Assembly (NCBI GenBank): GCA_965230225.1
Contig: CBDDKM010000006.1
Span: 372,001-436,000 of the forward strand
Length of the DNA: 64,000 nucleotides
Direction of reading: 5' to 3'
From: CALSMU01 sp965230225
Lineage (GTDB): Bacteria > Bacteroidota > Bacteroidia > Flavobacteriales_D > Parvicellaceae
Below, piece by piece: positions 8,908 through 17,504 of the stretch (its first letter is position 1; each line of letters opens with the position of its first letter). The position numbers and the translations under genes are program-made. The notes under the pieces were generated by a model that was not told the origin of the DNA, did no database searches, and saw only the letters and a list, made by a program, of their open reading frames with translations.

Positions 8908-10666
8908 ATATTTCCTGGTTGGTTGTTGGTTATTTCTCACCCATTTTGGGCTAGCTCAAAACCCTTTGGAGAAAACCGTAACTATCGAGTTATTAAGTCA
9001 ATCCGTGGGTGAATCTCTAGAACAGATTCAACTCAATGGAGGTTTCTATTTTTCATACAATTCCTCCATCATTAACACCAATAAAGTAATAGATGTAAAG
9101 TCGAAAGGAAGAACCGTAAAAGAGGTGTTAATCGACCTAATTGGAGAAGATTATCAGTTTTTGCACCGAGGAAGCTACATCATCATTAAGCCATTCAACA
9201 AACCCAGTAAAACAGAAAAGAAAGAGGTAAAAGTACGAGGAGCGGTGTTAGATGCACGTACCGGTAAAAAGCTTGAAAACGTTACTATATACGAAGTATC
9301 CAACTTTAAATCTGCTTTGAGTAATAATGATGGAAGCTACAACCTGAATACTTCTGCAGATGAAGAATACATCGAAATAGCTATCTCGAAGGAAGCTTAT
9401 AAAGACACCATCATTCAGGTTTCTGCCATAGAAGCTCAGCTCATCGAAATCACCTTAACTCCTTTGCCGGATACGGCTATTGTTACGGAACAAGATGCAT
9501 TGAGCACTAACAGAGTGGTGAACTTCTTTATGAATGATCAGGCCAGGTGGAACAACAGAAACGTTAAACTAACCGAAGAAAGCCCTTTTCAGGTGTCGTT
9601 TGTACCATTTGTAGGAACTAACATGAAGTTAAGTGGTAAAGTCACTAACAAAGCCTCTATTAATGTAATAGGAGGGTATAGCCATCAACTGGAAGGATTC
9701 GAAGTTGGTGGTGTATTTAACATGGTTAAAACCGATGTGTCGGGTGTTCAGATAGGAGGAGTAGGGAACATCGTAGGTGGTAGAACTTCCGGAACACAAA
9801 TAAGTGGTATTCATAATATCAATAAAGACAAAGTAGAAGGTGTTCAAATAGCAGGGGTAACCAACATTGTAAGAGATACTGCATCCGGTTTCCAAACTAG
9901 TGGGGTAATCAATATAGCCAATACTGGAAATGGAGTTCAATTAGCTGGCTTTAGTAATGTGGTTAGTCAACGTTACAAAGGAGTGCAAACAGCAGGGTTC
10001 CTAAATGTTTCTAAGAAGGTGAGTGGTGCCCAAGTATCAGGCTTTGCCAACATCAATACCCAGGAGGTGAAAGGAGCGCAAATCTCTGCCTTGTTCAATT
10101 ATACCAAAAAGCTTTCTGGTATTCAGTTGGGAGTATTTAATGTGGTAGATTCTGTTGCCAAGGGCGTTCCAATTGGGGTTTTTAGCTATGTAAAAAACGG
10201 CTTTCACCAGTTCGAAGCTGTTCACGATGATGTAATGCACTCCCGATTACTCTTTAAAACTGGAACACACCGATTATATAACATATTGGGAGCAGGAGCT
10301 GCTTACCACGGAAATTCCTCATTGTGGAGCTATACCTACGGGTTGGGAACGCAGTTCTTTATGGGGAAGAAAGAAAAATGGTACAGTAACATCGAAATTA
10401 CAGGATCTAACATACAACGCATGGATCAATGGACAGATGGAGTAAACATCGTTGGCGATTTAAACCTGGTGGCCGGGTATCAATTGAACAAAAGAGTTTC
10501 CATTAATGCCGGTCCTGTACTACATGTTTATACCACCAATATCGTCAATCCGGATTCTGGAAACCTTGGTTTTGATATCGCCAACAATCCTTTTTACGAC
10601 GAAACTTTTAGCAATTCTACCAGAGTGCAAATGTGGGCTGGATACAAGGCTGGTATTCGCTTTTAG
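8870..10666 (+). CDS. STN + carboxypeptidase-regulatory-like + GxQxxGxxN repeat protein
   Basis: 598 residues: a signal peptide (FLVGCWLFLTHFGLAQ), an STN domain at about 35-110, a CarboxypepD_reg-like domain at about 118-195, then from about 265 to 440 roughly ten or eleven repeats of about 20 residues of the form GVQIGGVxNIV / GAQVSGFANIN, and a C-terminal beta-rich region ending AGYKAGIRF, which resembles an outer-membrane barrel end. It occupies the place downstream of FecR where an STN-TonB receptor normally sits, but no plug domain is visible. The start overlaps FecR by 38 bp. Inference: an outer-membrane signalling partner of the sigma/FecR pair. Confidence 0.75.
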   Translation: MVMKSFFMVKGARYFLVGCWLFLTHFGLAQNPLEKTVTIELLSQSVGESLEQIQLNGGFYFSYNSSIINTNKVIDVKSKGRTVKEVLIDLIGEDYQFLHRGSYIIIKPFNKPSKTEKKEVKVRGAVLDARTGKKLENVTIYEVSNFKSALSNNDGSYNLNTSADEEYIEIAISKEAYKDTIIQVSAIEAQLIEITLTPLPDTAIVTEQDALSTNRVVNFFMNDQARWNNRNVKLTEESPFQVSFVPFVGTNMKLSGKVTNKASINVIGGYSHQLEGFEVGGVFNMVKTDVSGVQIGGVGNIVGGRTSGTQISGIHNINKDKVEGVQIAGVTNIVRDTASGFQTSGVINIANTGNGVQLAGFSNVVSQRYKGVQTAGFLNVSKKVSGAQVSGFANINTQEVKGAQISALFNYTKKLSGIQLGVFNVVDSVAKGVPIGVFSYVKNGFHQFEAVHDDVMHSRLLFKTGTHRLYNILGAGAAYHGNSSLWSYTYGLGTQFFMGKKEKWYSNIEITGSNIQRMDQWTDGVNIVGDLNLVAGYQLNKRVSINAGPVLHVYTTNIVNPDSGNLGFDIANNPFYDETFSNSTRVQMWAGYKAGIRF

Positions 10667-10783
10667 TCAATTCTCACCATTCATCATAGGGAGATATTTC
10701 AACTTTTTTTCAAAAAAAATCAAAGTCACGTAGGGGTAAATTCATTCTTGTCTGTCATAGCTATCGAAACTTAAAAATTCATA

Positions 10784-11887
10784 GTGATGAAAAAGACAAA
10801 TTGGATATTGATATTACTTCTTTTAGCAGTAGTAAATACATATTCGCAAGACAGTAGTGAAGTAAAAACAAAAGCATTTCAACTATCGTTTGTTCCGCCA
10901 TTGAGTACTAATGGAATGGATAATATTAACCATACCAACAAGGTATCATTTAACATTATTGCAGGAGCATCAGGAGGTCTTGATGGAGTAGAGGTAGGAG
11001 GATTGGCCAATATCATTAAAGGAAACACTAAAGGAACTCAACTTAGCGGGTTTTGTAATGTGAACAAGGGAACAGTTAACGGAATTCAAATGGCAGGATT
11101 CTCCAATGTGGTAACCGAAGATTTTCAAGGAATACAATTGGCAGGGTTCAATAACTATGCTAAATCTGCTACCGGAGCACAGATATCAGGGTTTCTAAAT
11201 ACAGCAACTGGAAGTACAGATGCTACTCAAATTTCTGGTTTTTTAAATGTTGCAGCCGATACGGCAAAAGGCATGCAGTTAGCTGGTTTTAGCAACATTG
11301 CCACCAAAGACTATTCAGGAGTACAAATCTCTAGCTTCTTAAACCGGGCAAGAAAGGTAAAAGGGGCACAGATCGGCTTCATTAACCTGTGCGATTCTAT
11401 TCAGGGAGTTCCGGTTGGTTTCTTCAGTTTTGTAAAGCATGGTTACCATAAATTCGAAGTTAATTCCAACGAGACTTTTCAATCTGTTGTTTCTTTTAAA
11501 ACAGGGGTAAACAAGTTCTACAACATCTTTTCTGCCGGAGCACGATGGACCAAAACTGAACCAGTTTGGGTAGTAGGATATGGTATTGGTTCTGAGTTTA
11601 AATTATCTCCAAAAATGAACTTAAACCTGGACGCCATTTCGTATGCTGTGCTGAATAACATGGATGGTTATGAAGACAATTGGAGTTCCATCAATAAACT
11701 GCATTTAGCGGTTTCCTATACTGTACAAGATCGTTTTTCTCTCTTTGCCGGACCAACGTTCAACGTAACGGTAAAAGACAACAACTACGATAACACCACC
11801 GTGGAGCCATGGCAAACCTACACCAAAGTTTACGACAACACCACTGTAATCATGTATCCGGGGTTCAACGCCGGAATTAGATTCTAA
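10784..11887 (+). CDS. GxQxxGxxN repeat outer-membrane protein
   Basis: 367 residues: a signal peptide (ILLLLAVVNTYSQ) followed directly by about ten repeats of the same type as in the preceding protein (GVEVGGLANII, GTQLSGFCNVN, GIQMAGFSNVV, GAQISGFLNTA), a shared GVPVGFFSFVKHGYHKFEVN block and a C-terminal strand region ending GFNAGIRF. It is clearly a paralogue of the C-terminal two thirds of the upstream protein without the STN and regulatory-like domains, so the pair arose by duplication. Function is unknown. Confidence 0.75.
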   Translation: MMKKTNWILILLLLAVVNTYSQDSSEVKTKAFQLSFVPPLSTNGMDNINHTNKVSFNIIAGASGGLDGVEVGGLANIIKGNTKGTQLSGFCNVNKGTVNGIQMAGFSNVVTEDFQGIQLAGFNNYAKSATGAQISGFLNTATGSTDATQISGFLNVAADTAKGMQLAGFSNIATKDYSGVQISSFLNRARKVKGAQIGFINLCDSIQGVPVGFFSFVKHGYHKFEVNSNETFQSVVSFKTGVNKFYNIFSAGARWTKTEPVWVVGYGIGSEFKLSPKMNLNLDAISYAVLNNMDGYEDNWSSINKLHLAVSYTVQDRFSLFAGPTFNVTVKDNNYDNTTVEPWQTYTKVYDNTTVIMYPGFNAGIRF

Positions 11888-11906
11888 TCAAAACATTTAA
11901 AGCATC

Positions 11907-14252
11907 ATGAAAATAATTGTAAGTACACTATTAACGCTATTAGTGCTGTCGGGAGTGACTGCACAAGAAATTACACAAACCATTCGAGGTAAGGTAATCG
12001 ATCAGGATACCAAAGCAGAATTGCCAGGAGCAAAAGTGGTCATTATTGGTTCAGACCCCATTGTGGGAGCCGCTACCGATATAGATGGAAACTTTAGAAT
12101 AGAAAATGTACCCGTAGGTAGAGTTTCGTTGAAGTTTACCTTTACCGGATACGAGGATAGAGTTATGTCTAATTTACTGGTAGAATCCGGTAAAGAACTG
12201 GTGTTAAACGTAGATATACTGGAATCGGTAGAAGCTTTAAAAGCAGTAGAAATTGTTGCTGAAGACAAAAAAGCCGAAGTACTAAACGACATGGTAGTGA
12301 TCAGTGCCAGATCGTTTTCTGTAGAAGAAACCAAACGTTATGCAGGAGCCATTGATGATCCAGCCCGTATGGTATCGGCCTTTGCAGGAGTTAATGGTAA
12401 TGCCGAAGGAAACAACGACATTGTAGTACGTGGAAATTCACCCAGAGGAATCTTGTGGAGGTTAGAAGGAGTTGAAATACCCAACCCCAACCATTTTGCC
12501 GGAGAAGGAGCAACTGGAGGGCCAATTAACGCTCTGAACAGTGCTATGCTGGGTAATTCAGACTTTTACACCGGAGCGTTTTCGCCAGAGTATGGTAATG
12601 CATTGTCTGGAGTATTCGACATGAAGCTAAGAAACGGAAACAACGAAAACAGAGAGTATTCGGCCACTTTAAGTGTACTGGGAACCGACCTTACAGTAGA
12701 AGGCCCTTTCAAAAATGGATACGGAGGCTCGTATTTGGCCAATTATCGATATTCTACACTGGCACTGTTAGATGAAACAGGAGTAGTGGATTTTGGAGGA
12801 GTTCCAAAGTACCAGGATGCTTCGTTTAAAGTGAATTTGCCAACGGGAGAAAAGCAATCGTTTTCCATGTTCGGATTAGGAGGGATCAGTAGCATTAGCC
12901 AGGATGTAATGTCAGAAGAAAACGAAGAAGAATTCTTATGGAGTGCCAGAACAGGTGCTAAGTTGGGTGTATTGGGACTTTCTCATACGTATTTACTCAA
13001 TGAAAAATCCTACCTAAAAACCACTTTATCGGCTACAGGTACAGAGTTCAGTTCCAGCTTAGAAATACCGGATAATGAAAATGATTTGTACAGCATTGGA
13101 GATGCCACCTTGATTAAGACCTCATACAATGGAACTACTGTGTTTAACTACAAACACAATGCAAGGCATAAACTAAAGGCAGGAGTGATCTTTAATCAGT
13201 TAAACTACGACATGCAGCATGAAGATTACAATTTTGAGGAGAATCAATTAGAACCTAGTTTATCGGCTGTAGGAAGTACTTTACGCACACAAGGATTTAT
13301 GAGTTGGAAGTATCGAATCAACTCGGATTTAACCATGGTTTCTGGGCTTCATTACTTGCATTATTTCTTAAACAACAACAATTCTGTAGAGCCAAGATGG
13401 GCATTGAAATGGCAACAAAACGATGCTCAGGCATTTAGCATAGGAGGAGGATTACACAGTAAAGTGGAAAGCATTTCTACCTATTTAGCAGAGCAACAAC
13501 AAGCCAATGGAACCTTCATCAAGCCCAATGAAGATTTAGCATTCTCCAAAGCAGCACATGCTGTAATTGGGTATGATCGTTCATTATCGGCCAATACCAG
13601 GTTAAAAGCAGAAGCTTATTACCAACACCTGTTCAATGTACCGGTAGAAGATGATGTAAACAGCACTTATTCTTTACTCAATTCTTCCGAGTGGTACACC
13701 AACAGAACATTGGTAAACGAAGGGGAGGGGAGAAACTACGGAGTAGAACTTACCCTGGAGCGATTCTTTAACAAAGGATTCTATTATATGGGAACTTTAT
13801 CGCTATACAAATCCATGTACACCGCCATGGATGGAATTGAAAGAAGATCTAAGTTTGATGGAAACTACGTGTTTAACCTACTGGGAGGTAAAGAATTTAG
13901 ACTGGGTAAAGAAGAGAAGAAAAGAACTCTTTTTGTGAACACCAAGCTGGCTTTGATTGGAGGATCAAGGTACACACCGATCGATTTAGATGCTTCCATT
14001 GCTGCAGAATCAACCGTATATCAGGAAGACAAACCTTACTCTGAAAAAGGAGATGACGTTCTAAAATGGGATATCGCCGTTGGAATTAGAAGAAACTACA
14101 AAAAAGTAACTACCGAGTTTAAGATAGATGTTCAGAACGCCACCAACAATGGAGCGGTTGTCAACGAATATTACGATCAAAGCAGCGAGTCGGTTGTGGT
14201 TAGTAAACAGCTACCATTGCTTCCTGTAATAAGCTATAAAGTAAGTTTTTAA
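11907..14252 (+). CDS. TonB-dependent outer-membrane receptor (no STN domain)
   Basis: 781 residues: a signal peptide ending GVTAQ, a CarboxypepD_reg-like domain at about 25-110 (GKVIDQDTKAELPGAKVVII), a plug at about 130-245 (DIVVRGNSPRGILWRLEGVE, FSPEYGNALSGVFD) and a beta-barrel to the end (LPVISYKVSF). It is only 19 bp after the repeat protein and is followed by a terminator, so it closes the operon starting at the sigma gene. The substrate is not evident. Unlike the receptor at 3.6 kb it lacks an STN domain, so it would transport but not signal. Confidence 0.9.
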   Translation: MKIIVSTLLTLLVLSGVTAQEITQTIRGKVIDQDTKAELPGAKVVIIGSDPIVGAATDIDGNFRIENVPVGRVSLKFTFTGYEDRVMSNLLVESGKELVLNVDILESVEALKAVEIVAEDKKAEVLNDMVVISARSFSVEETKRYAGAIDDPARMVSAFAGVNGNAEGNNDIVVRGNSPRGILWRLEGVEIPNPNHFAGEGATGGPINALNSAMLGNSDFYTGAFSPEYGNALSGVFDMKLRNGNNENREYSATLSVLGTDLTVEGPFKNGYGGSYLANYRYSTLALLDETGVVDFGGVPKYQDASFKVNLPTGEKQSFSMFGLGGISSISQDVMSEENEEEFLWSARTGAKLGVLGLSHTYLLNEKSYLKTTLSATGTEFSSSLEIPDNENDLYSIGDATLIKTSYNGTTVFNYKHNARHKLKAGVIFNQLNYDMQHEDYNFEENQLEPSLSAVGSTLRTQGFMSWKYRINSDLTMVSGLHYLHYFLNNNNSVEPRWALKWQQNDAQAFSIGGGLHSKVESISTYLAEQQQANGTFIKPNEDLAFSKAAHAVIGYDRSLSANTRLKAEAYYQHLFNVPVEDDVNSTYSLLNSSEWYTNRTLVNEGEGRNYGVELTLERFFNKGFYYMGTLSLYKSMYTAMDGIERRSKFDGNYVFNLLGGKEFRLGKEEKKRTLFVNTKLALIGGSRYTPIDLDASIAAESTVYQEDKPYSEKGDDVLKWDIAVGIRRNYKKVTTEFKIDVQNATNNGAVVNEYYDQSSESVVVSKQLPLLPVISYKVSF

Positions 14253-14262
14253 TTGAGTTGTT

Positions 14263-14299
14263 AAACAAGTGCTGCCCGGAATGGGTGGTGCTTGTTTTA
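14263..14299 (+). terminator. intrinsic terminator after the TonB receptor operon
   Basis: A 15-bp stem (AAACAAGTGCTGCCC pairing with GGGTGGTGCTTGTTT, four G-U-type pairs) with a 5-nt loop and a T-rich 3' side. It lies between the convergent genes ending at 14252 and 14317 and can serve both. Confidence 0.75.
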
Positions 14300-14316
14300 G
14301 TTCGTAAAAACTGCAA

Positions 14317-15570
14317 TTAATCTATCATCCAAACTTTAAATGTTTGCTTTTCACCTTCTTTTGTAACAGCTTGCAAATAATACATTCCTGGTGAACAGTC
14401 TAGATTAAGGTTGACACTGTTAACGAATTGATATTGATTGGATAAAACAATTTGCCCTAAGCTATTGGTTATATTAATTTGGAGTTCAGGAATAGTCTCG
14501 TGTAAATCAATAGCTAAATTCCCATTAGTAGGGTTGGGAGAGACCTCCATTTCTAATAGTTCGCTCTCTTCTGGTATGTCATTAATACAGCTATTAAAAC
14601 AATTGGTAGAAAAGGCAGAGGTATGATCTACCCAGGAACCCCAGTCAAATAAAGCATCATTTACATCATTGACTTGAATACAATGCAAATCAGGATTTAT
14701 ATGCGCCATAAAATATTCAATGTAATAGCCCTGAGCATTTAAACAGGTTAATTGATTATTTTGGACATGTAGTCGTTCCAGATTAATAATCGAAGAAACA
14801 TCTAATGAGGTTATACTATTACTGGAGCATATTAAGGTTTCCAGCAAGCTATTATTTGACACATCCAATTCGGTAAGTGAATTTGTCCCACATTTTAGGT
14901 CTGTTAATTGAGCATTCCATGATACATCCAACTCAGTTAACAAATTACCTTGTACATTTAAACTTGATAAATAAGGAAGATTACTAACATCTATATTGAG
15001 AAGTTGGTTGTGATCACACCTCAAAGTTTCAATGTTGCTGTTATTGGATAAGTCTAAACTATTAATAGAATTATTGTTGCAATGTAATGAGGTTAAGTTT
15101 TGACATTGAGAAATATCTAGACTTGTTAATTGATTGTTACCACAGTTAAGCGATGTAAGATTGGGGGTGTTACTCAAGTCAAGATTGGATATTGAATTAT
15201 TATAGGATGTTAACCTTAAAAGACCTGAATTAAGAGTTATGTTGGTAAGGTTGTTATTGTAACAAACTAAAATGGTTAAGTTACTGTTTTGAGAAACATC
15301 TAAACTGGTGAGCATGTTGTTATTGCAAAACAGTGTAGTTAAAGCACTAAAATCTTCTATTCCAGATAAACTACTGATATAGTTTCCAAAAACACTTAAA
15401 CTGGTTATGGTATCTATGTTCGATGTTACCACCATTCCATTAGGTGTACCAGAGTCGTATCCCTGATTAATTAATTCTAGCTCAAAGTTCAAATCAGGAA
15501 TAGGAGTAAACTGAGCGTAAGATGACACAGAAAATAGTAGTGAAATTGCAAGGTAGGATAGGGGCTTCAT
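14317..15570 (-). CDS. leucine-rich-repeat protein with T9SS sorting domain
   Basis: 417 residues: a signal peptide (ISLLFSVSSYAQ), then from about 50 to 290 a run of about 21-residue repeats of the form LTSLDVSQNxNLTxLxCxNN, the bacterial LRR pattern. The C-terminal 85 residues (VSPNPTNGNLAIDL ... GMYYLQAVTKEG) are a type A T9SS sorting domain, so the protein should cross the outer membrane by type IX secretion and be anchored or released. The probable role is surface binding or adhesion (inference). The gene is transcribed alone and convergent with the receptor operon. Confidence 0.85.
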   Translation of the reverse strand: MKPLSYLAISLLFSVSSYAQFTPIPDLNFELELINQGYDSGTPNGMVVTSNIDTITSLSVFGNYISSLSGIEDFSALTTLFCNNNMLTSLDVSQNSNLTILVCYNNNLTNITLNSGLLRLTSYNNSISNLDLSNTPNLTSLNCGNNQLTSLDISQCQNLTSLHCNNNSINSLDLSNNSNIETLRCDHNQLLNIDVSNLPYLSSLNVQGNLLTELDVSWNAQLTDLKCGTNSLTELDVSNNSLLETLICSSNSITSLDVSSIINLERLHVQNNQLTCLNAQGYYIEYFMAHINPDLHCIQVNDVNDALFDWGSWVDHTSAFSTNCFNSCINDIPEESELLEMEVSPNPTNGNLAIDLHETIPELQINITNSLGQIVLSNQYQFVNSVNLNLDCSPGMYYLQAVTKEGEKQTFKVWMID

Positions 15571-15743
15571 AATTAGAGTGTAGTTTTAGGTTGTTAATAA
15601 AGCTAAAACGCAACATAAATTATGCCGTTTTTGCCTAATGCAAAATAAAATTTTAAAGTACAACTTACAAAGTGATTTAAAAAGGTGACAGGAGCTTTTT
15701 TTACAGTATATTGCCTTAGTTCAGACATTTGTGCGTGAAGCTA

Positions 15744-16394
15744 TTATTCATAGCTCTCTAATACAATGTTTCTTTCTCCTCTAAAGATTCCATTTTCATC
15801 TTCATTAAGAGATACAACATTAGAGAAACCACCATTTCTTTGAACGTTTTTCACAAGTTCATCAGTTACCCTTGGGTCATCTTTAAACCATACTGAAGCC
15901 AGCCAATATTCTGGATATTCTTCACTTTGTATGGTATAATGAATGTGTGCTGGTTCACCACCATGACTGTGATAAGGTGCTGGGCGAATGGTTTCAAATT
16001 CGTACTTCCCATGAGCATCTGTTTTCATCCAGCCACGCAGGTAGCCATGGTACTTGCCATTTCCTTCTTCGTTTCCTCTTTTGGGGTATATTCCTTCAAT
16101 GTTGGTATGATAAGCATATATAATTACTCCTTCAGCAGGAGTCGTTCCATCAGATTGATAAACCGTTCCGGAAATAATTATTCTTTCACCTGGTTCATCA
16201 TCAGGAGCTATTTTCGTACTCCATGTAACATCCTCTGGGTGTTCACTGGTTCCACACCAGTTACAAGTATTCTGGGTGGGAGGTTCCATGGTTTCACTTG
16301 AGGTTTCTGGAGCAGGTGTATGATCAGAAGGTTCTGTACAGGAAACTATTGATGCTAAAAGAATAAAAAGGGCTAGTGCATTAGTCGTCATCAT
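15744..16394 (-). CDS. intradiol ring-cleavage dioxygenase-like lipoprotein
   Basis: 216 residues with a lipobox (LLASIVSC), so membrane-anchored outside the cytoplasm. Residues about 70-190 resemble the protocatechuate/catechol intradiol dioxygenase fold: GTVYQSDGTTPAEGVIIYAY, KYHGYLRGWMKTDAHGKYEF, RPAPYHSHGGEPAHIHYTI. Tyrosines and the HxH-type histidines that bind iron in this family are present. Extracytoplasmic dioxygenase-like proteins of this type are known, but their substrates mostly are not. No catabolic genes are nearby, so an aromatic-degradation pathway is not supported by context. Confidence 0.75.
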   Translation of the reverse strand: MMTTNALALFILLASIVSCTEPSDHTPAPETSSETMEPPTQNTCNWCGTSEHPEDVTWSTKIAPDDEPGERIIISGTVYQSDGTTPAEGVIIYAYHTNIEGIYPKRGNEEGNGKYHGYLRGWMKTDAHGKYEFETIRPAPYHSHGGEPAHIHYTIQSEEYPEYWLASVWFKDDPRVTDELVKNVQRNGGFSNVVSLNEDENGIFRGERNIVLESYE

Positions 16395-16451
16395 TGTTTT
16401 TCTTTAGACAATGCATGACTTACAAAATGGAACAAAATTGAAGTGAATCTT

Positions 16452-17042
16452 TTAATTACACAATCTTCCAAACTTGATATGAAATGCAAACAGGGGAGTG
16501 CTAAAGGTATTTTGAGCCACCTCTAAATCGGTATTTAGGCGTCTGTAACCGATAGAAGCACCCAATTTTACTACTCCTAATATTTGGTAATCGATATTTG
16601 CTCCAACTTCTATAAAAGGATCGTATTCGTCGTAATACTCAATATACGTACCTCCAGAGTTTTTGTAGCGCGAATTGATATCCGCCATTCCAACTTTTAT
16701 AGGAATAGAGATGTTTATTTTATTGTCTTTTAGTACAATTGGTTCAAAAGCAATGGCACTAAAAGTAGCATCTGTTTTAGTTGTAATACCCGTAATGTTA
16801 TCCACTGGATATAAATCAGTCTTATAGTTTCCTCTTAACCAGGAATAGCTATAACCAATTTTAAATCTACACTTTGATTTTAGTCCAATATCAATTCCAA
16901 AATACTTAGTATCGTTAGAAAATATGGCTTTACTACTGTGCAAACCGGCATATACTTTAAGCTTACCATTTTTCTGACCAACAACCAGATTAGAGCTTAT
17001 TAGTAAAGCAAAAAGAAGAATTGTTTTAAGAGGATTAGACAT
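16452..17042 (-). CDS. small outer-membrane beta-barrel-like protein
   Basis: 196 residues from the ATG at 17042, chosen because it gives a normal signal peptide (FALLISSNLVVGQ); the frame also extends to 17081. The mature part alternates short beta strands (KLKVYAGLHSSKAIF, RFKIGYSYSW, FAFHIKFGRL), typical of an 8-stranded outer-membrane barrel of the OmpA/W kind. No specific family was recognised. Confidence 0.55.
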   Translation of the reverse strand: MSNPLKTILLFALLISSNLVVGQKNGKLKVYAGLHSSKAIFSNDTKYFGIDIGLKSKCRFKIGYSYSWLRGNYKTDLYPVDNITGITTKTDATFSAIAFEPIVLKDNKINISIPIKVGMADINSRYKNSGGTYIEYYDEYDPFIEVGANIDYQILGVVKLGASIGYRRLNTDLEVAQNTFSTPLFAFHIKFGRLCN

Positions 17043-17360
17043 GTTTGTTTTGTTTGATGCAAACGTATGGAATATTTGCATAAATGCTTATTAAAAGAAA
17101 GGATTAAGATTCTGAATGAACATTAAAACACAAATGCCTCTTACCTAATTTCATCAAGGGTATAACCCCTCAATTTCTGGGTAGAATTACCCTAATTCAG
17201 CCTTTATTGTTCTTCCAGACCGGATTTCTGACTAAATTCAACCGTGACATGCAAAGCTTACCATACACCGCTGGCTGCGCATTTGATTAAATCTTTTAAA
17301 TGCTGCAACGTTAATGCTCAGGAATTTAAGTAATTCATCCAAAGGGTTTGTTTAATATTG
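17043..17360. other. intergenic region
   Basis: About 320 bp between divergent genes. It contains a short inverted repeat, GGGTAGAATTACCC (17180-17193), resembling the longer GGGTAATTTCACCC hairpin at 25.8 kb, and otherwise nothing gene-like. It marks the left edge of the defence island. Confidence 0.35.
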
Positions 17361-17500
17361 ATGTTTTTGATAATAACGGACAAGATATCAAGAGAGTGGT
17401 TTATTGTCCCATTAAGTATCATTGAAAAGTGGTTGAATTAATTATTTCTGATAAAAAAGTTAACTATGGGGGTGATGGTGAAGTCAGGTTTAAATTAAAA
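17361..17500 (+). pseudogene. frameshifted C-terminal remnant of an unknown (possibly GIY-YIG/T5orf172-type) protein
   Basis: One frame reads ITDKISREWFIVPLSIIEKW and stops at 17441. The next frame continues sensibly as VVELIISDKKVNYGG. Joined by a one-base shift, the two give a continuous REWFIVPL...VVELI stretch similar in flavour to the C-terminal end of T5orf172/GIY-YIG proteins. This is interpretation of a short fragment. It lies directly upstream of the ATPase/HNH pair and suggests a lost gene. Confidence 0.3.
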
Positions 17501-17504
17501 AGTA

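Noticed and set aside
9629..9940. Minus-strand ORF within the repeat protein gene
   Set aside because: It is the antisense shadow of the GxQxxGxxN repeats and has no independent coding signs.
17180..17193. Short GGGTA...TACCC repeat here and at 25823 as borders of an integrated island
   Set aside because: Only a partial match between the two, and similar palindromes can be ordinary terminators.
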